A stretch of 64,000 nt of DNA, taken from Monoplex corrugatus. Lineage: Eukaryota > Mollusca > Gastropoda > Littorinimorpha > Ranellidae. Where the stretch lies: NCBI GenBank assembly GCA_030674185.1, contig JAPXFY010000026.1, forward strand, positions 57,692,210-57,756,209, read 5' to 3'. A program made the translations under genes and the position numbers. The notes under the pieces were generated by a model. It was not told the origin of the DNA and did not search any database. It saw only the letters and a program-made list of their open reading frames with translations. Shown piece by piece: positions 23,321 to 33,237 of the stretch (position 1 is the first letter of the stretch; each line of letters begins with the position of its first letter).

Positions 23321-24175
23321 GTGAATATCGCACACAGTAGTCACCAGGGCATCGGTGAAACAACCGCACTTCTGCGAGATAAAGTCTGGTCCAAAGACAT
23401 GCGTCTCTTGTTGAACACACGATGAGGAACTGCATGTCTCGTCAAACGGCAACATACAAAACAACCCGTGAACCACAGCAGATTTCTGGAATGCCTATCA
23501 CACCATGTACCGGGCTATCCTGTGACTTTGGACATCTTCCCAATGGTAAATATATAATTGTCGTCTCTGATGAGTATTATAGGTATCTCATAGTGATGCA
23601 CTACTGTCTTCGTCAGCAAATGCTATCAGTCTACGCTTGGACAAGGTTTTGCCAAGTTCACACTCGCTGAAACCCTGAAAACTGACAATGCACCTCCCAT
23701 CAATTCCCACTTTGCTCAATGTTGTCAACACATGGGCATCAATTATCACAAGATACCCATCTACAGCGCTGCGCCATCGCAGAAACTGAACACTTCATGC
23801 ACATCATTAAAAACATCATCAAATAGTTCATATTCAGGCAGGAGACGCACAAGTTTCTCTTGAACACTAAAAAAGTCATCATTAAAACTCATTCAATCAT
23901 CCATCTCTCCCAAATTCAGGCAAGAGATGCACAAGTTTCTCGGCACTACTTTTCACTGTGCCACCGGTGTTTACTCTGCTACTGACCTCTTTGGCCGCGT
24001 ATTGATGACAAAACTGCCCCAACTGCCAGCACAACGCCATGTTGCTGACCACAATATGCTCCTCAGAGACACTAAGCAAAAGGCCAACATGAAGCACTAC
24101 GCTGACAGCAAGGCATACATCAAACCCTCTGCCATGACATGGGTGATGCTGTTCTTCTGGTTCAATACAGCATGG
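23321..24175 (+). pseudogene. Ty3/gypsy integrase fragment, copy 1
   Basis: Plus-strand fragments follow the K02A2.6/Mag-like gypsy integrase order. First an HHCC-type N-terminal domain (IAHSSHQGIGET ... LLRDKVWSKDM ... NCMSRQT), then the RNase-H-fold core. The first Asp lies in LSCDFGHLPNGKYIIVVSDE, the second in LKTDNAPPINSHF, and the Glu in AETEHFMHIIKN. A C-terminal stretch with FGRVLMTKLPQLPAQRH and KHYADSKAY follows. The final zinc-ligand Cys is Arg (CMSR). Several frameshifts and a loss of codons near 23870-23940 break it. Integrase would insert element cDNA; this copy is dead. Its downstream gag is on the opposite strand. Confidence 0.86.
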
Positions 24176-24194
24176 ATTACACCAAGTACTGGAA

Positions 24195-25075
24195 TGGAAC
24201 TTTTGCTGCCATATGCTCCTACTCGCTTGTTGGAAGGCTGTAGCGTAAGTTTTTGTTTGAATTTGCTAAAGTCTTGTTCAGATAGCAGATTGATAGATAC
24301 ACCAGAATCTCATAGGCACGAAAAAGCATGTATGTTGAATGAAACATTAAAATGTCAAGTTCACAGGAATGACATGTTGCGAAAGCATACTCAACATTAT
24401 CAGAGTTGGCAAGCTGAATGTCAATCGCGCTGGTTGTTTTCATCTTCATCTTCATCGCTGTCATTGACCAGATGGACGTGTGGGTTTCTTTATTGCTTCC
24501 TCCTGCTGGGGTGTTTGGTTTCATTGACAGCTCTTTTCTAGACAATGATGATGATGTTCTTGTACATGTACTAGAGGGGCACACTGCAGCGAAATGATAC
24601 AGTATCGAACATTTGTTGTAGCACTTGTTATACAATACGCTGGACAGGAACGTTGTTGACCTTGATGAGGCCAGTCACCTCCACAGTAATGACATGTAGT
24701 AGTAGGTTGCTGTTGTTGGTCATGATGACGATGATGATGATGTAGATGCACCTTGCCAGTGGAAACACAATGCACTTTAGCTAGCGACGCGATTGCATTA
24801 GCTTGCTTTGATGTGAGTTCCAGTGTGCGTGCGTACATGAGTAAATCAATCAGGATCATGTCAGGAGCTTCTAGCCCCATTTCACGCACCCTTACATCTA
24901 TTGCTTTAGCATCCTGCAATGTCATTTGATTACAGCATCTGTATCATTGAAGCTGCAGGTTGCTGCCAATTGTTTCAGTTCATCACTGTAGTCATCCACG
25001 TCAACTTCCTGTTCACAACATTGGAAAATGTGGAGTTCCACATTACTTTGAGGATTGAAATGTTCAGAAATAGTG
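24195..25075 (-). pseudogene. Ty3/gypsy gag-protease fragment, copy 1
   Basis: On the minus strand, from 25075: a capsid-like part (NVELHIF, DELKQLAATCSFND, REMGLEAPDMILIDLL, YARTLELTSKQANAIAS), then a gypsy-type zinc-knuckle pair beginning CHYCGGDWPHQGQQRSCPAY. The second knuckle continues in a shifted frame with NKCSILYHFAAVC. Further on, LDSGVSINLLSEQD-type text gives an aspartic protease D-S-G active site. The segment ends where it meets the plus-strand integrase near 24180. Frameshifts are present. The opposite strand to integrase means this is not one intact element. Confidence 0.83.
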
Positions 25076-25084
25076 TCATGGCGT

Positions 25085-26586
25085 CATGGAAAAAAGATAT
25101 AAAATTCAGCAGCTTTCAGTGGACAGCTGATCTTCTCCAGGAGTGTGAAGAGGTCTGTTCCAATAACCAGGACATCCTGCCTCTGTTCCCGGCTCTTCTT
25201 CTGTAGCTGTCTGAGTAAAATGAAAGATTCTGTTGACAGCGGATCCCTCTGCCCAGAAATCATACTGGGAATCTGGGTAGATGTGATCTGCTAGTGCCTG
25301 CAATCTTCAAAATCACTCAGGCAAAGGCCTTACCTCTGCAGTTATTATAGTCACTGCAATCTCCCTTATTCTGGTACAGCGTGACGATGTTAGCATTTCA
25401 CATGTCTTGGAGAATTGATCTTTTCTCCATGTACTGGCAGAGCAGCTTATGAAGATGACCCAAGAACACTGGTTTCCCCATACTGAATCACTTAAACAGG
25501 GGTATCGTCTTGTCTGGTGCCTTGCCATAAGAAAAAGGAGTCAGTTATCTTGTTATGTTCATTCTGTGTTGGAGGTAGGTCCTGCTCACTGATGACAGGC
25601 AAGAAGGAGATTCTGGCAAAGACTGACTCACTGATCCAGTTCTCAGTGGACTACAGGTTCTGATAGTGTTAACCCCCTTCTGCTTGGTATGGTCTTTGAT
25701 GACTTTGCCATCGTTGGTACTTCAGCAGAACAGTCCTGGCAAAGGCTGCCTGCTTCTCCTCATGCATACCTTGCACATTGCTACTTTTGACATACTGCTG
25801 GATGTTCTGACACAGGGTCTATCAAAATTGTTTGCGCAGTGGCTAGCCATTCGTCGGGCCTTGTTGTTTGCTGTACTCAGTGCAATGAGTTTTTATTTTC
25901 AAGCACGTCTCTTTTGCGGTTTACCAGAACTACTCTCCTGGCACTGACGGCAGGTTCCATTTCAAATACGGAAACCTCTAACCAATCTTGGTTTCTCCTC
26001 TCCTTCTTGCCTTAGGGCTGGCTTGGCAATGTTGTAGATGGTGTCCTGAATGATTTGTCATCTCTCCCCTGTGGTTGTGGTGGCATTTACATTGACAAGC
26101 TTTTCCATTTGGTGTTCTTGGCTGTGCACCATGGTCGTGTTGATGTGTGGGCATCCTTTCTATTTGATGTGTTGGATTCTCTTCCTTGAGCCATACTTTG
26201 CTGCATACCATGGAATGGTCTGTATCACAGCCGGCTCTGGGGAAGCTGTGTGTGAGATGCACACTGTTGAAGACAAACGCTCAGTGTGATGATCATGTCC
26301 AGCTGTTGGCAATGCCTGGAATTTGGTTGTCTCCAGGAGACTTTATGACAGGGTTTTGTCTTGAACAAGGCAGTAGTAATGTACAGCTTGTAATAGACTA
26401 CTCCAGCAGTCTCTGGCCGTTTTCGTTCATCTTGCCAACACCAAACCGTTCGAGACAATCTTGCCATGAGAACTGGTCCAATCTAACTCTAGCATTGAAA
26501 TCACCAAGCAGAGTGATGTGCTGTGATTTAACAATCTTGGTGATGATGGTATCTGTAACAAATATTGTGTCTCTAACAACAAACAT
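25085..26586 (-). mobile_element. APE-type LINE endonuclease-RT fragment, copy 1
   Basis: Read on the minus strand, it begins with endonuclease text (KSQHITLLGDFNARVRLDQF, FGVGKMNENGQRLLE, HKVSWRQPNSRHCQQLDMII, GCDTDHSMVCSK). A long variable linker follows (LVNRKRDVLENKNS), then RT text near 25500-25100 (a DIQDAN/NIVTLYQNKG-like segment, YPDSQYDFWAEGSAVN for the SQCGFRAGRST motif). It stops abruptly at about 25085, next to the gypsy gag. The wording matches a LINE family common in invertebrates and fish. Many frameshifts and stops. Its upstream edge merges with the 41-bp minisatellite. Confidence 0.83.
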
Positions 26587-27365
26587 ACAGAGTTGTCTGT
26601 AACAAACAGAGTGTTTCTAGAACAAACATACAGAGTTGTCTGCAACAGTGTTTCTAGAACAAACATAGAGAGTTGTCTGTAACAAATATTGTGTCTCTAG
26701 AACAAACATACAGAGTTGTCTGTAACAAACATACACTTTTTCTAGAACAAACATACAGAGTTGTCTGCAACAAACAGTGTTTGTAGAACAAACATAGAGA
26801 GTTGTCTGCAACAAACAGTGTTTCTAGAACAAACATACAGAGTTGTCTGTAACAAACATTGTGTCTCTAGAACAAACATACAGAGTTGTCTGTAACAGAG
26901 TGTTTCTAGCACAAACATACAGAGTTGTCTGCAACAGTGTTTCTAGAACAAACATACAGAGTTGTCTGCAACAAACAGTGTTTCTAGAACAAACATACAG
27001 AGTTGTCTGCAACAAACAGTGTTTCTAGAACAAACATACAGAGTTGTCTGTAACAAACATTGTGTCTCTAGAACAAACATACAGAGTTGTCTGTAACAGA
27101 GTGTTTCTAGCACAAACATACAGAGTTGTCTGCAACAGTGTTTCTAGAACAAACATACAGAGTTGTCTGCAACAAACAGTGTTTCTAGAACAAACATACA
27201 GAGTTGTCTGCAACAAACGTGTTTCTAGAACAAACATACAGAGTTGTCTGCAACAACAGTGTTTCTAGAACAAACATACAGAGTTGTCTGCAACAAACAG
27301 TGTTTCTAGAACAAACATACAGAGTTGTCTGCAACAAACAGTGTTTCTAGAACAAACATACAGAC
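26572..27365. repeat. 41-bp minisatellite, about 19 copies, with a 201-bp higher-order unit
   Basis: The unit reads acatacagagttgtctgcaa plus caaacagtgtttctagaacaa. Variants (gtaac vs gcaac, tagcac vs tagaac, short cagtg forms) recur as a block: 26824-27023 is repeated almost exactly at 27025-27224, giving a five-unit higher-order repeat. Open frames on both strands are artefacts. Confidence 0.95.
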
Positions 27366-27374
27366 CAGAAGAAC

Positions 27375-29035
27375 AAGAAAACCAATGTAAGCGCGTCTCC
27401 AACAAGACAAAACAAAACAAGCGCAAATTTTCGGCCAACTAGCCTTTGTCAAGCGCGAACGCACGGTCACAGACAAATCACAGACACCAAACAATGGATA
27501 ATAAAACGGGACTAAAAACTTCCCTGCCACCTCGTCCAGTGGGTAAGAGATGGAATGCCCATGTCATCATGAGCAGTAGTAAGAAAAGGGGAGAGGGGAG
27601 GCAACTATGATGTCAAAAGGGAAGTGAAATGAGTTCTGCAATTTTGAGAAGTGGCCATGCTATATCGGTATAGCCCTGTTCTGAAGAAGGCACAGGGCAA
27701 GAGCCAAGAGATAAGGGAGTAGATTGTGCCCGGTGCCAAGAATCTAGTAGGCGTGGGAACAGGAAGAGACATGAAACAGCATGTCTGAATTTTGTTACTC
27801 ATGGTTTGTCGTTAAGACCATGTGGTTTGCGTGTTCCAAGTTTATTTATGAGGTGGGATTCTCTGTCTTTCCTATCTATGGTGCTGTTATTGTATAGAAG
27901 CCACAGACCTTTCACTCGGATGTCATTGATTGAGTGGTCTGATTGGTTGAAGTGATTGGGGATAGTTTTATCCCTTTGGTGGCGGATATCAGCCAAGTGT
28001 TCTTTGAAACGTGTGTCAAGGGTGCGTCCAGTTTCACCAATATACAATTGGGAACATTTAGAGCAGCTGATCAAGTAGACAATGTTATAAGTTTGACAGT
28101 TGAAATGTTTTGTAATTCTCATATGAGATTTGGGGCCTTTGACTGTGGTGGCTGAGCACAAGAAAGGACAAGTCTTGCATTTAGGTTTGTTGCATGGAGA
28201 GGTTCCTGGAGGTTGGCTGACTGGTTTGCTGAGATTCGAATGCACCAGCAAGTCGCGGAGATTGGTGTCTCTCTTGTAGACGATCAAAGGGCGCTTGTCA
28301 AAGGTTTCACCTGTAGTGGGACTGGATCGCAAAATGTTCCAGTTGGACAAGATGATCCTTTTTATGAGGTGCACGGACGGGTGGTAAACTAGACTGAGGA
28401 CTGGTCGATCCTCTGTGACAGCTTTGGGCTTTGAATGGAGGGCATTTGGCCGAGAGACAGAGTTGACTTTTTTCCGGGCTTCATTGATGACCTCGGGTGG
28501 GTAATGTCTGCGCAGGAAAAATCTAGTCATTTCAACTGCTTTGTCCTGAAAATTGTCTTCGTCTGAGCAGAGGCGTCGTAGTCTCAAGAACTGCGAGTAG
28601 GGAATGCTGTTTCTGGTGTTGGAAGTGTGAGATGATTGGTAGTCCAGGTAGGAATGTGAGTCTGTAGGTTTGTAGTGGACTGTAGTGACTAGTTGTTCAG
28701 ATTGAAGGGAAACTTCGATATCCAGGAAGCTTATGGATGTGTTTGAAATTTCATATGTGAACTTGATGGATGGGTGAAACGTTTGGACGTAGTGGATGAA
28801 TTGTAAAAGTTGGTCATGATCGAGGATGTCATGCCAATGCAGTCGTCTATGTATCTTTTGTATAATTCAGGTTTGGGTTTCTTGTATTGTTGTAGGATTT
28901 GTTCCTCCAAATATCCCATGAATAAGCAGGCATAGCTGGGGCCCATCTTAGTACCCATGGCGACTCCGCTAACTTGCCAGAACGTCTCATCTCCGAACGA
29001 AAATGTGTTCAAGAGTTGTCTGCTACTACTACTAC
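27375..29035 (-). mobile_element. Penelope-like element (RT plus GIY-YIG endonuclease), 5'-truncated
   Basis: The minus strand gives the RT first: FSFGDETFWQVSGVAMGTKM then GPSYACLFMGYLEEQIL (motif B region) and ELYKRYIDDCIG (motif C, YIDD). After one frameshift near 28800 the 262-codon frame 28587-27799 carries the linker (FLRRHYPPEVI) and a GIY-YIG nuclease. That domain shows a CxxCxxCPF cluster, YNIVYLISCSKCSQLYIGE, TGRTLDTRFKEHL, and RKDRESHLINKLGT. This RT/GIY-YIG order is diagnostic of Penelope-like elements. About 420 bp of 3' UTR follow, with a Penelope-type motif at 27429-27453. The 5' end is cut by a (CTA)n tail of an RTE fragment. Apart from truncation and the frameshift it is well preserved. 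Confidence 0.9.
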
Positions 29036-29037
29036 TA

Positions 29038-29080
<43 letters not shown>

Positions 29081-30052
29081 AGTGCCTTGCCACTTGGCGT
29101 TGGTGATCATGGCCTTCCATCTGTTTCTATTCCTTGTTGTCACAAGCACCTCTTCCACTCTCTCTGTCATCAGCCACTCTGCAAGTCTGTTCAATATTTT
29201 CTCCCTGGGTCTACATGGTGCTCTCTTTCCCGCCAGCGTTCCTGTTGTGACCAGGTGCTCCAATTCCCCTTTCCTCATAAAAATGGCTTATAAATGTTGT
29301 CTGTCTTTTCCTAATCTTCCTTATGAATGATCTTCTTGTGTCTGCCTCCATCAAAACTGTCTCGTTTGTTTTCTTTGCTGTCTGTGGAACTCTGAACATT
29401 CTTCTTAGAAACCACATCTCGGCTGCCTCAATCTTCTTCTGGCTTTTCTTGTTGACTGTCCATGCCTCACAACCGTATAACATTATCGGTTCTATATCAC
29501 ATTCAAGAACTCTCTTCCAGATGTTAATTGATAGGCATTTGTTGGTAAGAATGCTTTTCATTTTCTTGAATGCTGTTTTAGCTTGGCCGATTCTGCCGGC
29601 TATTTCTGATGTGCGTCTGCCATCTGGTGAAATGATCGTTCCCAGATATTTAAACTTATCAACCTGTCTCAACGTTGTACCGATTGCTGTTAGTTTGCAT
29701 GTGGGAATTTCATGTTTTTATGTCTTACCTGATGGAAAGCCTCGGTATAATCAACAAAACATAAATACAAATTCTTATTCAAGTCGATTGACCTCTTTAT
29801 GATAGTGCTTAGGATGTTTATGGCATTAATAGTTCCTTTCCCTTCGACAAATCCACACTATTCTTCTGCTATTTCTCTTTTGATTCTATTCTTTGTCCTC
29901 ATCATGATTATTTTTAATAGGATTCTAGTTACATGACTCATCAAACTGATTGTGCGATGCGTTCGCATTCTATAGCCTCTGTCTTCTTTGGAAGTGCAAT
30001 GCAAATTGATTTTGACATATCTTTGCGGATTTTTCCAGTGTCATAAATCCCA
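29025..30052 (-). mobile_element. RTE LINE fragment with internal deletion and (TAG)n tail
   Basis: Minus strand: text for DTGKI..DMSKS, HRTISLMSHVTRIL-like and GTINAIN-like segments (30052-29740) is joined directly to CKLTAIGTTLRQVDKFKYLG (29690 down). The RT catalytic region (YADD) has been deleted between them. The C-terminus follows (NETVLMEADTRRSFIRKIRK, MRKGELEHLVTTGTLAGKRA, DRLAEWLMTERV-like), ending in (TAG)n at 29025-29076. Same family as the copies at 1, 37 and 45 kb. The 5' side meets a GATA tract. Confidence 0.88.
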
Positions 30053-30059
30053 TTTAGGA

Positions 30060-30235
30060 AGACAGACAAATAGATAGATAGATAGATAGATAGACAGATA
30101 GATAGATAGATAGATAGAGAGAGAGGAGAGATGGAGAGAGAAAGAGAGAAAGATAGATAGAGAGAAAGGTAGACAGAGAAGCAGAGAGAGACAATGAGAG
30201 AGAGACAAAGTGAGAAAAAGAGAGAAAGACACAGA
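30060..30235. repeat. (GATA)n and (GA)n microsatellite
   Basis: tagatagata repeats then gagaga-rich text; followed at 30250-30280 by a gcgcgtgcgcgcatgtgcgc purine-pyrimidine run. Confidence 0.95.
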
Positions 30236-30579
30236 GATAAGATAGACTTTTCGCGCGTGCGCGCATGTGCGCGTGCGCACATATAGTACTGCATGACTTA
30301 TGTGCATGTAAGTCAGTCTGTGAGCGTACGTGTGTGTGTGTGAGCTTGGAAAGCCTGCACATTTCTATATCATTCGATCGTAACTTTGTAGTGGTATTTT
30401 CTCTTGTTTTCTAATCGATAGTGTTTTAGAATTCCTCTAATCAAACATTGGGGTTGTATTTTGTGCGGATTGTATTCTGTCATCATTAATTACATGGACA
30501 ATAACGATTTTTGTCAGGCTTATCATAATGAGTAGGTTATTGAGCGTTTTCAAGTTATTTGTATATCAAGCAAGCTCAG

Positions 30580-30586
30580 AACACAC

Positions 30587-30656
<70 letters not shown>

Positions 30657-30730
30657 GCACGCACATAACACACACACACGCACACAAGCATACACATATT
30701 TACACAACACGCACACACACACAAACACAT
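30580..30730. repeat. (CA)n microsatellite
   Basis: CA run with a gcacgcacgcac interruption; positional partner of the CA run at 19426-19545. Confidence 0.97.
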
Positions 30731-30780
30731 GTACAGATACACACATGCACAAGCACACCTACGCATACGAACAGATACAT

Positions 30781-33070
30781 TTTAAATGATCTGGATAATG
30801 ATTAACAATAAAACAACTTTTGCCTGAGTTATTGCGCAATAAAATACAGACAGTTGCTGAACAATCGTAGCTTTAAACCTCAAAGTCGAATTTATAAAAA
30901 AAGCAATCTTTTGATATATAACTAGAAATAGTTTTCACAGGTAGAACTGTTGAACTGAATTGTTAAAATGAACAATAGATCGGATGTTTATCCATGTACT
31001 TAAAGTTATCAAGTGCTAATCTTTTCAACACATTTAAAGTAAGGCATGGTTAATCTACGATATTCATCAAAGGGAAGGACCTCTGCTTCTGCGATGGTCC
31101 AGAAACTAATGTATGGAGTAGGCTACACGAAAAAGCCAGCATGCATCTAAGAATAACTACTTTACTGACTTTTCTATACATGTTTTGAAGCAACATTGCT
31201 ATGTTGTAAGCCGTATTCTGAGTTTAGACACGTTAGACATTAATATACAGCAGCTGACAGACGCACTAGCACTCCTGGCTCTTAACATCAGATGGAATGT
31301 TCTTTTATGACTGTTTTGTCAACTTAAAGGTTCATATATCAAATTGGAATGAATTAATTTTGGACGACTTTTATGAAACAAAAGAAACAGTGTACATTAT
31401 GATTTATTTCGCAGTACCAGTTTCACTGTGCTGTGCTTTTACATTTTGTTACGTACAGAAAAACATCTGCTTACAACGACATGATATATTCAAGACAGCA
31501 TAATGTCTGCTTTAATGAATGAGAGTATCTTGATTAAAGGCAACATGATATATAGCGTTTACCAACTGGAGTTATTCACATTATTTTGTGGTGTTGCACC
31601 TTCAAGTAAGAATGACAATCTGTTACTATATCACATGGCATGAAGTTTGAATTGAAGACCAGGCAAGCTGATTGATATTGAATTTTTAAGGATGAGTTTG
31701 ACATTGAAGACGCAGCTCGATCTAGCCAGATATAATTGTGAGGTAGAAACAATAGTATTAAGTTTAAATATAAATGAGCATTTCCTGACCATTTCAACTC
31801 CGTCTAAGTGAGATTCAAGGATGTTAACTCAAGCACCCAAGTCATTCAAAATTTGAAAATTTATGACTGCTGCAGCTAGAGAGTAGGCTATATTTAGATG
31901 TACACCCAAGAATACATCATTTGTCAGCATTCGAGCATTAATCTATCATTTACATGTACCCATCTTGGGTCACATAAATCTTTACTCACATACAGTTTCA
32001 AAGTTTTTTATAAAGAAAATTGTGCTGTTCAAGTACAAACTCTCATCCAACTGCAGTAATCACAATTATTGTGAGGCACAGACGTATTGGGCGTATAAGT
32101 AATCATTTGAAGGTAAAGCAAAGATACCGCAACTGGATTCATAGCGAGAGGAGATCAGGCACACGAGTAAAAACAGCTGAACAGTGGACATTATCACAGC
32201 GCAGTGTTTCAAGCATCGTCCCTATTTTATTTGTTTATATATCGATGCAACTAAAATAGACGAATACAATAAAGAAAGTAGATAACAGTTTGCTGGTAAC
32301 AAATGTGTTGGAAAAGGCTCCCAGAAGATTCAGTTTGGTTTTAGTTTCACCAGTGCTGCTCTTATTTGAGAGACTTTGATCTTTCTTGACTGAGAGATTT
32401 AAACTGACCATCTCTAATTGTTGACAAGAGCTGTTGAGCCCTCCCCCCATCCACACAGACACAACCAAAGGTTTTCATCTTCAGGAGGTCTCCATCTTGA
32501 GGGCTACCACTTTGTTAACACTCCGTCTGTCTGATGACACAATTGATGTGCCTGGCTAAGGACTCAGTTGGATGTGGAACAGTGTTAGGCTGTGGATGAA
32601 CAAGCTGATTCTTGAGAGATAGCCATTGGCTGTAGCTGGCTGGCCACTGCCACATCTTTCCTTCTCTCTATTCTGTGTAGCCACAGTCGACTTTGTTCTC
32701 TGCTGTGGCGATGGGCACAACAAGAAATGTAAAACAGCTAGAAATTATTGAATTTTGTCAGAAATACCTTCGGAGAAGATGGTATCATGCCTAATCAAAA
32801 TGAAATCAAGAACGTCCCTGACCTCCCAACATCTACCAACGCAGCAGGTTCGAAATCCTGTTGGCATGGTGAACTTCTGTGGTTCCCATCAGTAGTCTCA
32901 GTTATACTTTGCTGATGCAATATCTTCAGGCTCAGGTTCATATTGCTTATAGCCCAGCCAACTACTAGAACTATATCACTGCTAACACCACGTTAAAAAC
33001 AATACCCAAGTTTAAGTAAAAAGACAACAGTTAAACACCAAGGTCAGTTTTATTCTTTCAAGTCTAAAAT
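30781..33070. other. Non-coding part of segmental duplication copy 2
   Basis: No gene recognised. It aligns with 19578-20294 and 21332-23285 of copy 1. The junction agcataatgtctgctttaatg near 31497-31517 is the empty piggyBac site. Confidence 0.7.
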
Positions 33071-33191
33071 AATAATTATAATAATAATTACAATATTTAT
33101 ATAGCGCAAAATCTTGATAAAATCAAATCTAAGCGCTGAAGCAGACACACACGCAAGCACGCACGCACGCACGCACACACACGCACGCCCC

Positions 33192-33237
<46 letters not shown>

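Larger units (their letters stand above)
19130..26530. repeat. Segmental duplication, copy 1
   Basis: Co-linear with 30270-33070 plus 40085-43205. Shared landmarks include ggttattgagcgttt (19392 / 30535), a CA array, tacattttaaatgatctg (19574 / 30777), caactgcatgaatcacaata-like text (22256 / 32049), and ctaacaccacgttaaaaac (23184 / 32980). The gypsy/LINE composite follows in both. Copy 1 alone holds a piggyBac-like element (20295-21331) and an expanded 76-bp array. Confidence 0.93.

Noticed and set aside
24521..24925. Independent zinc-finger host gene
   Set aside because: The CHYCGGDWPH knuckle, the upstream capsid-like text and a decayed second copy at 41.4 kb show it is gypsy gag.
26572..27365. 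CRISPR-like array of regular repeats
   Set aside because: The whole 41-bp unit repeats with no unique spacers, and the context is eukaryotic; it is a minisatellite. The same reasoning applies to 3515-5075 and 48340-49165.
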